In this document: piece after piece, positions 16,647 through 24,827 of the stretch
How the letters are laid out: each line of letters begins with the position of its first letter
Position numbering within the stretch: the first letter of the stretch is position 1
Assembly: GCA_009777535.1 (NCBI GenBank)
Contig: WRLP01000009.1
Coordinates: forward strand, 1 to 64,000
From: Treponema sp.
Lineage (GTDB): Bacteria; Spirochaetota; Spirochaetia; Treponematales; Breznakiellaceae
Reading direction: 5' to 3'
Length of the DNA stretch: 64,000 bases
The notes under the pieces: model-generated
The model's input: the letters and a program-made list of their open reading frames with translations, nothing else
Databases searched by the model: none
Told to the model about the DNA's origin: nothing
Made by a program: the position numbers and the translations under genes

Positions 16647-19627
16647 GCGATAATATTGCACATAACGGAAATCCCGTCCCGCAAATCAGCCTGAAAGCCG
16701 GGCAGGTTCTTGATTCGGGTTTTATCATTCTTGATGTTGTCGATCTGCCGGAATTGAAAGCCGCCGGCATCTGGGCAAGACACGAAAAAAGCGGAGCAGA
16801 GGTTTTCCATGTGTTAAATGATGACAGCGAAAATCTTTTTTCATTTGCCTTTGCTACATCTTCGCAGGATAATACAGGCGCAGCCCACATTCTGGAACAC
16901 TCAGTATTATGCGGCTCGGAAAATTATCCGCTAAAGGACGCTTTCCTGGCCCTTGCACAGGGAAGCCTGCAAACCTTCCTTAACGCATGGACATTTCCCG
17001 ATAAAACCGTCTATCCCGCCAGCTCTGTCAACGAACACGACTACTTTAACCTGATGTCAGTGTACGGCGATGCGGTTTTCCGGCCGCTTCTGTCGGAGTG
17101 GACATTCATGCAGGAGGGACACAGGTACGAGTTTGCAAAAGACGGCAAGCTGTCTGTTACTGGCGTTGTCTACAACGAAATGAAGGGCGCCTATTCATCG
17201 CTGGAAACCTACGCCGGCCTCTGGTCGGTAAAGGCAATCATGCCCGGCACGCCCTATGATTTTGAATCAGGCGGAGATCCGCAACACATTACCGAATTAA
17301 GCTGGGAAGGCTTAAAGGATTATCACCGCCGGTTTTATTCTCCGGCTAATTGCAGGGTTTTTCTTGCGGGAAATATTCCCACCGAAAAACAGCTTGCATT
17401 TCTTAACGAACATTTTTTTTCCCGCATCGAAAGCGGAAAAACTTCCGCGCCCATTGCAAAAACAGAAAGGTGGACGGCGCCTAAAAATTTCCGTGTTCCG
17501 TGCCCGGCCGGCAATGAACAAAAAGCAACTGTATTCATTTCCTGGCTTTGCAGCGATGTAACCGACACCAGCGAATGTATCGCACTGGCGGCCATGACAG
17601 AAATTCTTATGGGTCACGATGGCTCCCCCCTTACCAGAGCGCTCATTGAATCCGGCCTGGGTGAAGATATTACTCCGGTATCAGGTCTCGAAGGCGAAAT
17701 ACGGGAAACCCTTTTTGTAGCCGGCTTGCGCGGCGTAAAAACTGATGCGCATAACGTGGAAAAACTTATCCTGAGTGAATTGCGGCGTCTTGTGGAAGAA
17801 GGTATTCCCGGAGAAGAAATAGAAGCGGCCCTGCTTTCGATGGAATTTTCGCAGAGGGAAATTCGCCGCTCCGGCGGTCCGTTTTCCCTGGTGTGGATGC
17901 GCCGCTCCCTGCGCGGCTGGCTTCACGGAAACAAGCCGTGGGAGAGTCTGCTGTTTGCGCCATCGATGGAAAATGTAAAGAAAAATCTTGCGGCTAACAG
18001 CCGGTATTTTGAATCACTAATACAAAAATATCTGCTCGATAACTGCCACCGGGCGCTGGTGGTTCTGGAGCCAAAGGAAGACTTTCTGCCGGAGCAGCAG
18101 GAAAAATTTAATCAAAAACTTGCTAAAACCGCGCAGGACTTAAATAAGAGCGAGCGGCGTAACATCACGGAAAAATCGGCCGCACTTGAAAAATTTCAGA
18201 GTACCGCCGACAGCCCCGAAGCTGTTGCCGCAATTCCGCATCTTTCACGCAGCGATCTTTCCGCAGAGCCTGATTATATTCCACGCCGTATCGAAAAAAT
18301 TCAGGGGCTCCCGGTGCTTTGCCGCGAGCTTTACACAAATGGAATAACATACGCCGACCTTGCCTTTCCGCTCGATGTATTGCAGCCGCTGGATTATCCC
18401 TGGCTTCCGTTTTTCTCCCGCGCCATTGTATCGGTTGGGCTTCCGGGTATGGATTACGGCGAGGTCTCCAGTCTGCTTGCACGTACCGTGGGCGGCTTTA
18501 ACGCAGTTCTGCACACAGGCTCCGCTGTACCGGGCTCGGAAGAATTTGTTAAGACCCCTGCCGGCCTTTTCGATTTATCAGGCCGGGACTGGATCATCTA
18601 CCGGCTTAAATGCCTGGACGAGAAGACGGCTCCTTCGCTTGATTTGGCGCTGCGCCTGATAAGCGAAGCTGATTTTTCCGATCAGAGGCGCATCAGGGAC
18701 CTGGTGCTGGAGATGAAAAATGAGATGGCTTCCAGCCTTGCCCCGCTTGGACACAGTTATGCGTCAACAAGATCCGGCCGCTTTGTTTCCCGCTCAAGAC
18801 ATGTAGATGAAATCTGGAGCGGTTTGTCCCAGATTGAGTTTGTCCACCAGCTTGCGGAAACTGATATCGATACAATTATCGAAAAGCTAAAGTCTTTTCA
18901 GCAGACAATTACTGAAGCCGGGGTCATCGCCAATTTAACGGGCGGCTCGCTTAATTCCGGCGGAAAGGAGCTTGCGATAAGGTTCAGCCGGTTTGGGCCG
19001 CCCAAACCCCGCAGCCGTTTTCACGTAACGCCGCCGGCTGCCGCCGCCGAGGTTTTCGCTTCACCCTCCCTGCAGATAGGCTTTGCAGCGATGGCTATAA
19101 GGGCGGCTCCCTTTGATTCGCCCGGCCAGGCTGCACAAACGATTTTGGCGCACTTTCTCTCTACCGGAGCGCTGTGGGAAGATATCCGCATGAAGGGCGG
19201 CGCCTACGGTGCTTTTGCAAACAGCGACAGCCTGGAAGGCTCTTTTTCCCTGGCTACATACCGCGATCCAAACCCTGTAAGGTCTCTGGAAACAATAAAG
19301 GGAATACTTTCCAAAAGCGATAAATTTAATTTAACAGAAAAAGAACTGGTAAAGACCATCATCGGCTGTTATGCAAAAGAGACCAGACCCCGTACCAGCG
19401 CGGAAAAAGGACTAACAGATTTTTTACGTTTTTTTTGCGGCATTACAGACGGCTATCTGAAAAGAAAACTGGAACTGCTGATAGCGGCCGAAAGCTCCGA
19501 TCTTGCCTCCGCTTTCGGGGAACTTGCCTCCCAGAAAGCGGCAAGCCCTGTAATTATCGGCGGAGTGAAGATCGCGGAGCAGGCCGCCGCCGCACTGGGA
19601 ACAGAAGTAAAAATGCTGCCGGTTTAG
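16643..19627 (+). CDS. M16C metallopeptidase (presequence protease/insulinase family)
   Basis: A 994-residue zinc peptidase of the inverted-motif M16 family. HILEH (82-86) holds the two zinc His and the catalytic Glu, and E179 in VVYNEMKGAY is the expected third ligand. Four homologous domains form the PreP-type clamshell, and LWEDIRMKGGAYGAFA near residue 850 is the conserved segment of the second half. Such enzymes degrade short unfolded peptides. No signal peptide is visible, so a cytoplasmic location is likely. The ATG overlaps the fliG stop by 4 bp, so the two are translationally coupled, an odd pairing of unrelated functions. Confidence 0.93.
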   Translation: MSDNIAHNGNPVPQISLKAGQVLDSGFIILDVVDLPELKAAGIWARHEKSGAEVFHVLNDDSENLFSFAFATSSQDNTGAAHILEHSVLCGSENYPLKDAFLALAQGSLQTFLNAWTFPDKTVYPASSVNEHDYFNLMSVYGDAVFRPLLSEWTFMQEGHRYEFAKDGKLSVTGVVYNEMKGAYSSLETYAGLWSVKAIMPGTPYDFESGGDPQHITELSWEGLKDYHRRFYSPANCRVFLAGNIPTEKQLAFLNEHFFSRIESGKTSAPIAKTERWTAPKNFRVPCPAGNEQKATVFISWLCSDVTDTSECIALAAMTEILMGHDGSPLTRALIESGLGEDITPVSGLEGEIRETLFVAGLRGVKTDAHNVEKLILSELRRLVEEGIPGEEIEAALLSMEFSQREIRRSGGPFSLVWMRRSLRGWLHGNKPWESLLFAPSMENVKKNLAANSRYFESLIQKYLLDNCHRALVVLEPKEDFLPEQQEKFNQKLAKTAQDLNKSERRNITEKSAALEKFQSTADSPEAVAAIPHLSRSDLSAEPDYIPRRIEKIQGLPVLCRELYTNGITYADLAFPLDVLQPLDYPWLPFFSRAIVSVGLPGMDYGEVSSLLARTVGGFNAVLHTGSAVPGSEEFVKTPAGLFDLSGRDWIIYRLKCLDEKTAPSLDLALRLISEADFSDQRRIRDLVLEMKNEMASSLAPLGHSYASTRSGRFVSRSRHVDEIWSGLSQIEFVHQLAETDIDTIIEKLKSFQQTITEAGVIANLTGGSLNSGGKELAIRFSRFGPPKPRSRFHVTPPAAAAEVFASPSLQIGFAAMAIRAAPFDSPGQAAQTILAHFLSTGALWEDIRMKGGAYGAFANSDSLEGSFSLATYRDPNPVRSLETIKGILSKSDKFNLTEKELVKTIIGCYAKETRPRTSAEKGLTDFLRFFCGITDGYLKRKLELLIAAESSDLASAFGELASQKAASPVIIGGVKIAEQAAAALGTEVKMLPV

Positions 19628-19673
19628 GGGGCGCTGCAATGTTTATTGAATATTTTTCTGTTTTTATTCTTCG

Positions 19674-19901
19674 CTATAATGCCGGAACATGATACTTTGT
19701 TGAACTTTTTGTACAAGAAGCGCTAACAAGCGTCCTAATGTTTGATTGTTTAATTCCGCAAAATTTACATGTATATTGGGATTTTTCATTTCCTTCATAT
19801 AACTCATGTTTTTTTGTTGGGCTTTTTACACAAGAAGCACTTGTTAAAGTTCTAACATCAGTGTATTTATTTCCACAATGTTTACAGTAGTAATTCGCCA
19901 T
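19674..19901 (-). CDS. Tandem zinc-ribbon miniprotein
   Basis: A 75-residue protein made of two similar halves, each with CKxCG followed by a (D/N)(V/I)RTLxSASCxKSxTKxH stretch (about residues 6-33 and 43-72). The two CxxC pairs plus the later Cys and His in each half suggest one zinc site per repeat. An AAGGAG lies 9 nt before the ATG. Similar tiny repeat proteins are common in gut bacteria and spirochaetes, but their role is unknown. The AT-rich accessory segment of the window begins here. Confidence 0.7.
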   Translation of the reverse strand: MANYYCKHCGNKYTDVRTLTSASCVKSPTKKHELYEGNEKSQYTCKFCGIKQSNIRTLVSASCTKSSTKYHVPAL

Positions 19902-20014
19902 AAATATAATCTCCTTTATGCATTGTATAGACTATCTAAATCCCCATTCACCAATACTAGCTTTTTTCATTTTACACCACTATTAGAAATATTGTCAAGC
20001 ATATTTTATTTTAC

Positions 20015-20030
20015 TAAGATGATCATCTTA
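20015..20030. promoter_or_regulatory. Perfect 16-bp palindrome
   Basis: TAAGATGATCATCTTA is perfectly self-complementary. It lies in the 279-bp space between the zinc-ribbon gene and the LRR gene, which otherwise shows only the WYL-type dyad and promoter. It could be an operator; the cognate protein is unknown. Confidence 0.4.
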
Positions 20031-20102
20031 ACATGATTACCATAAAACTGAGGAAAACAAACATCATAAAAAATAAAAATTATTTTCCCACTCTGGCATT
20101 CC

Positions 20103-20122
20103 ATGACAGACCAGTCTGTTAT
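20103..20122. promoter_or_regulatory. Putative WYL-regulator operator, copy 1
   Basis: ATGACAGACCAGTCTGTTAT is a 20-bp dyad (half-site ATRACAGA). It matches 18 of 20 bases with the site at 22068-22087 in front of the WYL gene. It overlaps the expected -35 zone of a promoter whose TATAAT lies at 20131-20136, upstream of the LRR and phosphatase genes. Regulation by the linked WYL protein is inferred. Confidence 0.6.
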
Positions 20123-20180
20123 TAATATACTATAATCCAAAAACTCCGCATGCGCGGATAAATAACAGAAGGAGCATTTT

Positions 20181-21356
20181 ATGTCAACTGTAAAAGCGTC
20201 AATGTATTTTGATGACTATAATTTAGAGCTATTGGAAAACGAAGGGCATTATACACTTAAAATTGATTCATACTATGGCAAAGCAAAAAAGGTGGTTATT
20301 CCTGCTTCTATTGGAGACATACCGGTAACTGTTATAGGAAATTGTGCATTTTTGTTAAGAGAAAGCTTGGAAAATGTAATCCTGTCAGTAAATATTGAAA
20401 TTATTGAAGACAGCGCATTCAAGGCTTGTTCCAATCTAAAAGAAATATATTTACCGGAAGGCCTTACTTCCATTGAAGACAGTGCATTCAAGGACTGCAC
20501 TAATCTAAGAGAAATAAATCTACCGGAAAGTCTTACTTCTATTAAAGATTATGCATTTAACAATTGCGAGCGCCTTGCAAATGTTAAATTTCCCGAGAAC
20601 CTTGTTTCTATAGGCGATGAAGCATTCAGAAACTGTAAAAAAATTACGAATATAACAATTCCAAAAGGGCTTATCAGCATTGGATGCGATACATTCTTCG
20701 GCTGCATAAACCTGAAAGAATTTATAGTAGACAGAGAAAATCCAGCCTTTACATCCTGCGACGGCGTTATATTCGACAAAAATATGACCACTCTTATAAT
20801 GTGCCCAAATGGCAAAGAGGGTGAATATATAATTCCTGAATCAATTGTGAATGTAGAATTTACTGCTTTTCGTTACTGCAATAAACTTACTAAATTAATT
20901 TTCCCTAAGGAATTTATGACTCTTCCTCATAATAGTTTATACTTTTGTGAACAACTTGAAGATATATCTGTAAACGAAAGCAACCCATTATTCAGCAGTG
21001 TTAATGGTGTCTTGTTTGATAAAGAAGGCAGTAGACTTTTCCAATATCCTCAAAACAAGGGTAATACTAATTATCACGTTCCAAATAAAGTTAAGGAAAT
21101 TGAGAAATGTGCGTTTTATAATTGCAGATGGTTAACAAAAATAATACTTCCCGAAAGCCTGATTATTATTCGCGATAAAGTATTTCGTTCCTGTGAGCAG
21201 CTTTCTGAAATAACATTACCGGAAAGCCTTCTGCACATTGGAGATGAAGCCTTTATAGACTGCCCTAACCTTAAAACCATTACGCTTTCAAGAAAAACAA
21301 AAATTGGGTATGGAACCTTCAATGGTTTTTCCGGACAAATAATCTATAGGGACTAA
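20181..21356 (+). CDS. BspA-type leucine-rich-repeat protein
   Basis: A 391-residue protein consisting of an N-terminal strand-rich cap (about 1-50) and about ten LRR_5/BspA repeats of about 23 residues, with the pattern ITLPESLTSIGDEAFxxC. Two longer units (around 200-230 and 265-290, with NP(A/L)F and GV(I/L)FDK) interrupt the array, as in other BspA proteins. Such repeats bind proteins. Most relatives are exported, but this one has no signal peptide or lipobox, so it is probably cytoplasmic. The ATG has AGAAGGAG upstream. It is the first gene of a cassette with a tyrosine phosphatase 9 nt downstream, under a WYL-type operator. Confidence 0.88.
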   Translation: MSTVKASMYFDDYNLELLENEGHYTLKIDSYYGKAKKVVIPASIGDIPVTVIGNCAFLLRESLENVILSVNIEIIEDSAFKACSNLKEIYLPEGLTSIEDSAFKDCTNLREINLPESLTSIKDYAFNNCERLANVKFPENLVSIGDEAFRNCKKITNITIPKGLISIGCDTFFGCINLKEFIVDRENPAFTSCDGVIFDKNMTTLIMCPNGKEGEYIIPESIVNVEFTAFRYCNKLTKLIFPKEFMTLPHNSLYFCEQLEDISVNESNPLFSSVNGVLFDKEGSRLFQYPQNKGNTNYHVPNKVKEIEKCAFYNCRWLTKIILPESLIIIRDKVFRSCEQLSEITLPESLLHIGDEAFIDCPNLKTITLSRKTKIGYGTFNGFSGQIIYRD

Positions 21357-21365
21357 AGCAGAAAA

Positions 21366-22031
21366 ATGAGAAAAAGCAAAATGATTTTAAGTGATGCCCA
21401 ATCGGTTAACTTTCGGGAAATACGCATGGGAAATATTGCTCCCGGAATATTGTATCGCAGTAGTCATCCAATAAAGGATCTTATGCAAGAAAAAACAATT
21501 TCCATACTGGCAAACAATGCCCGGATTGCGGCAGTACTCAATCTATGTGATAACAGTACCGGTATTTCTTCCAAGGCATTTTTTGCTCCTTGGTACAATT
21601 CTCTTCTTAATAAAAACAAAGTTATTGCTCTTGATATGGATTTTAGCGTAACAAACGATCGTTTTAAAAGAAAACTAAAAGAAGGGCTTAAATTTATTAT
21701 TGATACCGAAGGCCCTTGGCTAGTTCATTGCCACGCCGGAGTGGACAGAACAGGCTTTGTTTGCATGGTGCTGGAGGCATTTATGGGAGCAAAGCTTGAC
21801 GATGTAATAGACGACTACCTGCTCTCTTTCAACAGCATTTTTAAATCAAGCATTTACGAGGCGCAAAAGGCTGATTTACAGGTGGCAATGAAGCTTCTTT
21901 CCGTTATGAGCGATTCGATTACAATAACAGAACAAAATCTACAGCAAATTGCAGAAATTTACCTGCTAAAAAAGATAGGGTTATCGCCTTCGGAGATTGA
22001 ATTATTAAAAGAAAAGCTTGCAGATACATAG
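21366..22031 (+). CDS. Protein tyrosine/dual-specificity phosphatase
   Basis: A 221-residue phosphatase with the signature HCHAGVDRTG. C122 is the nucleophile and R128 binds phosphate. The N-terminal NFREIRMGNIAPGILYRSSHP is the opening of the Y_phosphatase3 family, whose members remove phosphate from tyrosine or phosphoinositides. No export signal is visible. It lies 9 nt after the LRR gene and must share its transcript. Together they could form a binding-plus-catalysis pair, but no substrate is evident. Confidence 0.88.
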   Translation: MRKSKMILSDAQSVNFREIRMGNIAPGILYRSSHPIKDLMQEKTISILANNARIAAVLNLCDNSTGISSKAFFAPWYNSLLNKNKVIALDMDFSVTNDRFKRKLKEGLKFIIDTEGPWLVHCHAGVDRTGFVCMVLEAFMGAKLDDVIDDYLLSFNSIFKSSIYEAQKADLQVAMKLLSVMSDSITITEQNLQQIAEIYLLKKIGLSPSEIELLKEKLADT

Positions 22032-22067
22032 AAAAAATATTAAAAAAACATATTGATCTATCACTCT

Positions 22068-22087
22068 ATGACAGACCAATATGTTAT
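22068..22087. promoter_or_regulatory. Putative WYL-regulator operator, copy 2
   Basis: ATGACAGACCAATATGTTAT differs from copy 1 at two central bases only. It ends 9 nt before the WYL start codon and overlaps a TATATT at 22085-22090. If that is the -10 box, RNA would start at about the ATG, giving a leaderless message and tight autorepression. This is inference. Confidence 0.6.
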
Positions 22088-22096
22088 ATTTATGAT

Positions 22097-23107
22097 ATGA
22101 AAGCAGAAAAAAAACCATCAAGGCTAAGCGTACCCAAGGCTGGGCTGCCCAGGATTTACCGGATTGACGAGGAAATTGCCTCGGGAAAGTATCCAAATAC
22201 AAAAGACCTTGCTAAAATCCTGTTTAATGATTGGGGAAAGGTAAGTATTTCTACCATAATCCGGGACATTGATTTCCTTAGAGATCGCTTTCATGCTCCC
22301 ATTGAATATGATGCCTACCACCGGGGTTATTACTACACGGAAAAAACATTCCGGCTTCCCGCAGGATTTACCGGGGAAGAAAATATGCTTGCACTGGGCA
22401 TGGCAAAAAATATTCTGTCTCTTTACCGTGAAACGCCGCTGTACGAGGCTTCGGCTAATCTTCTTGATAGCATCGTTGCACCCCTTGCTTCTGATGGCAA
22501 CCGCGACTGGCTGGATAAGCGAATTATTGTTCCAAAGATTGCTTCCGCCAAAGTAGAACCGGACATATGGAAAACTATCGTTGAAAGCTTAAAAGAAAAT
22601 CGTATTATCACTTTTGAATATATTGGAACATGGGATAATGATTATCAACAAAGAAAAGTTTACCCTTATCAGCTTTTATTTGATTCCGGCGTTTGGTATC
22701 TTTACGGTTTTTCCGAAGAACGAAAAGCTATTCGCCTTTTTTCACTTTCCAGAATGAAAAACGCCGTATTAACCAGAAGTAAATTTGAACTTCCAAAGAA
22801 TTTCGATTATACAGAAACTACGGGAGACAGTTTCTTCGGCGTTTTTTCCGGTCAGGAAAAATTATCATTTATAATTGATTGTTTTGCAGATGCTGTTATA
22901 TATGCATCTGAACGGCAATGGGCAGCAGATCAAAAAATTGAAAAAAATAACGAAGGTGTTACTCTGAAATTTACCAGTACCCAGTATCAAAAAGTGTTGC
23001 AATGGGTGCTGTCATGCGGCTGCAATGCTTTTCCGAAAAAACCCAAAAAATTAGTAGAGGACTGGAAACGGCATGCACAAGAAATGCGGAAAATGCAGCA
23101 AAAATAA
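22097..23107 (+). CDS. WYL-domain transcriptional regulator
   Basis: A 336-residue regulator: an N-terminal winged helix-turn-helix (about 15-75, LPRIYRIDEEIASGKYPNTKDLAK, then SISTIIRDIDFLRDRF), a WYL domain (about 165-245, with W200-Y201-L202 in WYLYGFSEERKAIRLFSLSRM) and a WCX C-terminal region. WYL domains sense nucleic-acid or nucleotide ligands and often repress phage-defence genes. There is no Shine-Dalgarno before the ATG, and a dyad sits 9 nt upstream, which suggests autoregulation from a nearly leaderless mRNA. It stands between the LRR/phosphatase pair and the AAA/exonuclease pair. Confidence 0.9.
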   Translation: MKAEKKPSRLSVPKAGLPRIYRIDEEIASGKYPNTKDLAKILFNDWGKVSISTIIRDIDFLRDRFHAPIEYDAYHRGYYYTEKTFRLPAGFTGEENMLALGMAKNILSLYRETPLYEASANLLDSIVAPLASDGNRDWLDKRIIVPKIASAKVEPDIWKTIVESLKENRIITFEYIGTWDNDYQQRKVYPYQLLFDSGVWYLYGFSEERKAIRLFSLSRMKNAVLTRSKFELPKNFDYTETTGDSFFGVFSGQEKLSFIIDCFADAVIYASERQWAADQKIEKNNEGVTLKFTSTQYQKVLQWVLSCGCNAFPKKPKKLVEDWKRHAQEMRKMQQK

Positions 23108-23134
23108 TCTGTATTATTTATTAGGGGTATGAGT

Positions 23135-24826
23135 ATGAATTTTTCAGCTATTAAAAATAAGTTATTCCATGAAGATACGGAATCCAAAAATAACATTCCT
23201 TTTAAGGACATGTGCATTCTGGATCATATCGAGAAAATTGTTGAAATTTCTAAAAAATACGGTATTGCCAGATGCCTTGGTAAAGGGAAAGGCCACCTTG
23301 ACTATGTCAGCATTAAGCTTGAAATCAGCCCTCTGCAAGCGCTGCTATTTTCCTTATTTATGGAGAAATGCAATGATAGTAATATCCTTATCAGTGAAAT
23401 TGCAGAATCCCTTAAATGCAGCCAGATCAGGATTATTAAATACATGAATGACTGCGAAGAACTGGAAAAGAAAAAGCTGATCCGATGCAGTAGAGGCTAT
23501 TCCGGTGTTTCGTACAGGATCCCACGTGATGTATGGAATTCACTCCGTAAAAACAACGGGTATATTTTGGAAAAACATGAAGACCTGTCATTATTTAAGC
23601 TCTTTGATGTTCTTCAAACGATTTTCGAAGAAAGGAACAATAATGAGTTGACCTATAATAATATGACAATGGAAATACAGGACCTCATCAATCAGAATAT
23701 GCATCTGGAATTCTGTAAAAAAGTAATGAGTTATCAGCTTAGTACAGATGATTTTATTCTGTTTATTTGTTTTTGTCATTTATTTGGCAATCACGATTAT
23801 GACAATATAGGTACGCATGATATTGATTTTTTGTACGAAAATAACCTTTCCTTTTCTGAAATCAAGCAAAGCTTATCTGATGGAACTCATTGTCTTATGG
23901 TGGAAAAATATATTGAATATGCCAATAATAATGGTTTAGTAAATTCTGGTTCCTGGAAATTATCGGAAATAAGAAAAAAAGAACTTATGAGCGACCTCAA
24001 GGGAAAGAAGAATTATAAGAAAAGTATTATTTTATCTGATACAATCAAAGCCAGGAAGATGTATTACAATCCAAGAGAAACAGCAGAAATTCAAAAACTA
24101 ACATTTCTGTTAGCAGAAGAAAATTACTGCAAAATCCAGAACAGGCTTGACAATAAAGGTATGAGAAAGGGTTTTGCATGCCTGTTCTCAGGGTCGCCAG
24201 GAACGGGGAAAACCGAGACTGCCTATCAAATTGCCCGTGAAACAAAACGAGACATTATGATGGTTGATATTTCTAAAACAAAAATCTGTTTCCTCGGTGA
24301 AAGTGAAAAGATGATAAAGGAAATATTCGATACATACAAAACTGCGGTGGAAAAATCTGAAATTGCTCCAATTTTATTGTTCAACGAAGCCGATGCTGTC
24401 ATTGGTAAACGTAGTGAAATTAATAACTTCAATTCTTCAATTATCGAGACTAATAATAGAATTCAGAATATCATTTTACAGGAAATGGAAAACCTTACTG
24501 GTATACTTATTGCAACAACCAATTTAACCCAAAACATGGATAAGGCATTTGAACGCCGCTTCCTGTACAAGATCAGTTTTGATAAGCCAAGCCAGGAAAG
24601 CCGTATGGGAATTTGGAATTCTTTAATGCCCGGCCTTGCACAAGAAACAGTAAAAGATCTGTCTTCGCGTTTTGAGCTTTCCGGCGGCCAGATTGAAAAC
24701 ATAGCGCGTAAAACCGAAGTTGATGATATATTAAATGACATGGGGTTTTCGATGGATACGCTCATGCAGTACTGTAAAGCCGAGACCCAAAATGATTTTA
24801 ATATAAATAAAAGGATAGGTTTTTAA
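23135..24826 (+). CDS. Winged-helix AAA+ ATPase
   Basis: A 563-residue protein. The ATG at 23135 is favoured over the one 6 bp upstream because AGGGG is 7 nt away. The N-terminal half is helical with a winged-helix-like segment (DSNILISEIAESLKCSQIRIIKYMNDCEELEKK...). The C-terminal half is one AAA+ module: Walker A GSPGTGKT (353-360), Walker B ILLFNEAD (Asn417 in place of the usual first Asp, Glu418 kept), sensor 1 ATTN and an arginine-finger-like FERRF. An Asn in the Walker B is seen in other stand-alone AAA proteins of this type, so activity may be kept. One base separates it from the exonuclease gene. It may remodel nucleoprotein and feed or gate that nuclease. Confidence 0.88.
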   Translation: MNFSAIKNKLFHEDTESKNNIPFKDMCILDHIEKIVEISKKYGIARCLGKGKGHLDYVSIKLEISPLQALLFSLFMEKCNDSNILISEIAESLKCSQIRIIKYMNDCEELEKKKLIRCSRGYSGVSYRIPRDVWNSLRKNNGYILEKHEDLSLFKLFDVLQTIFEERNNNELTYNNMTMEIQDLINQNMHLEFCKKVMSYQLSTDDFILFICFCHLFGNHDYDNIGTHDIDFLYENNLSFSEIKQSLSDGTHCLMVEKYIEYANNNGLVNSGSWKLSEIRKKELMSDLKGKKNYKKSIILSDTIKARKMYYNPRETAEIQKLTFLLAEENYCKIQNRLDNKGMRKGFACLFSGSPGTGKTETAYQIARETKRDIMMVDISKTKICFLGESEKMIKEIFDTYKTAVEKSEIAPILLFNEADAVIGKRSEINNFNSSIIETNNRIQNIILQEMENLTGILIATTNLTQNMDKAFERRFLYKISFDKPSQESRMGIWNSLMPGLAQETVKDLSSRFELSGGQIENIARKTEVDDILNDMGFSMDTLMQYCKAETQNDFNINKRIGF

Positions 24827-24827
24827 A

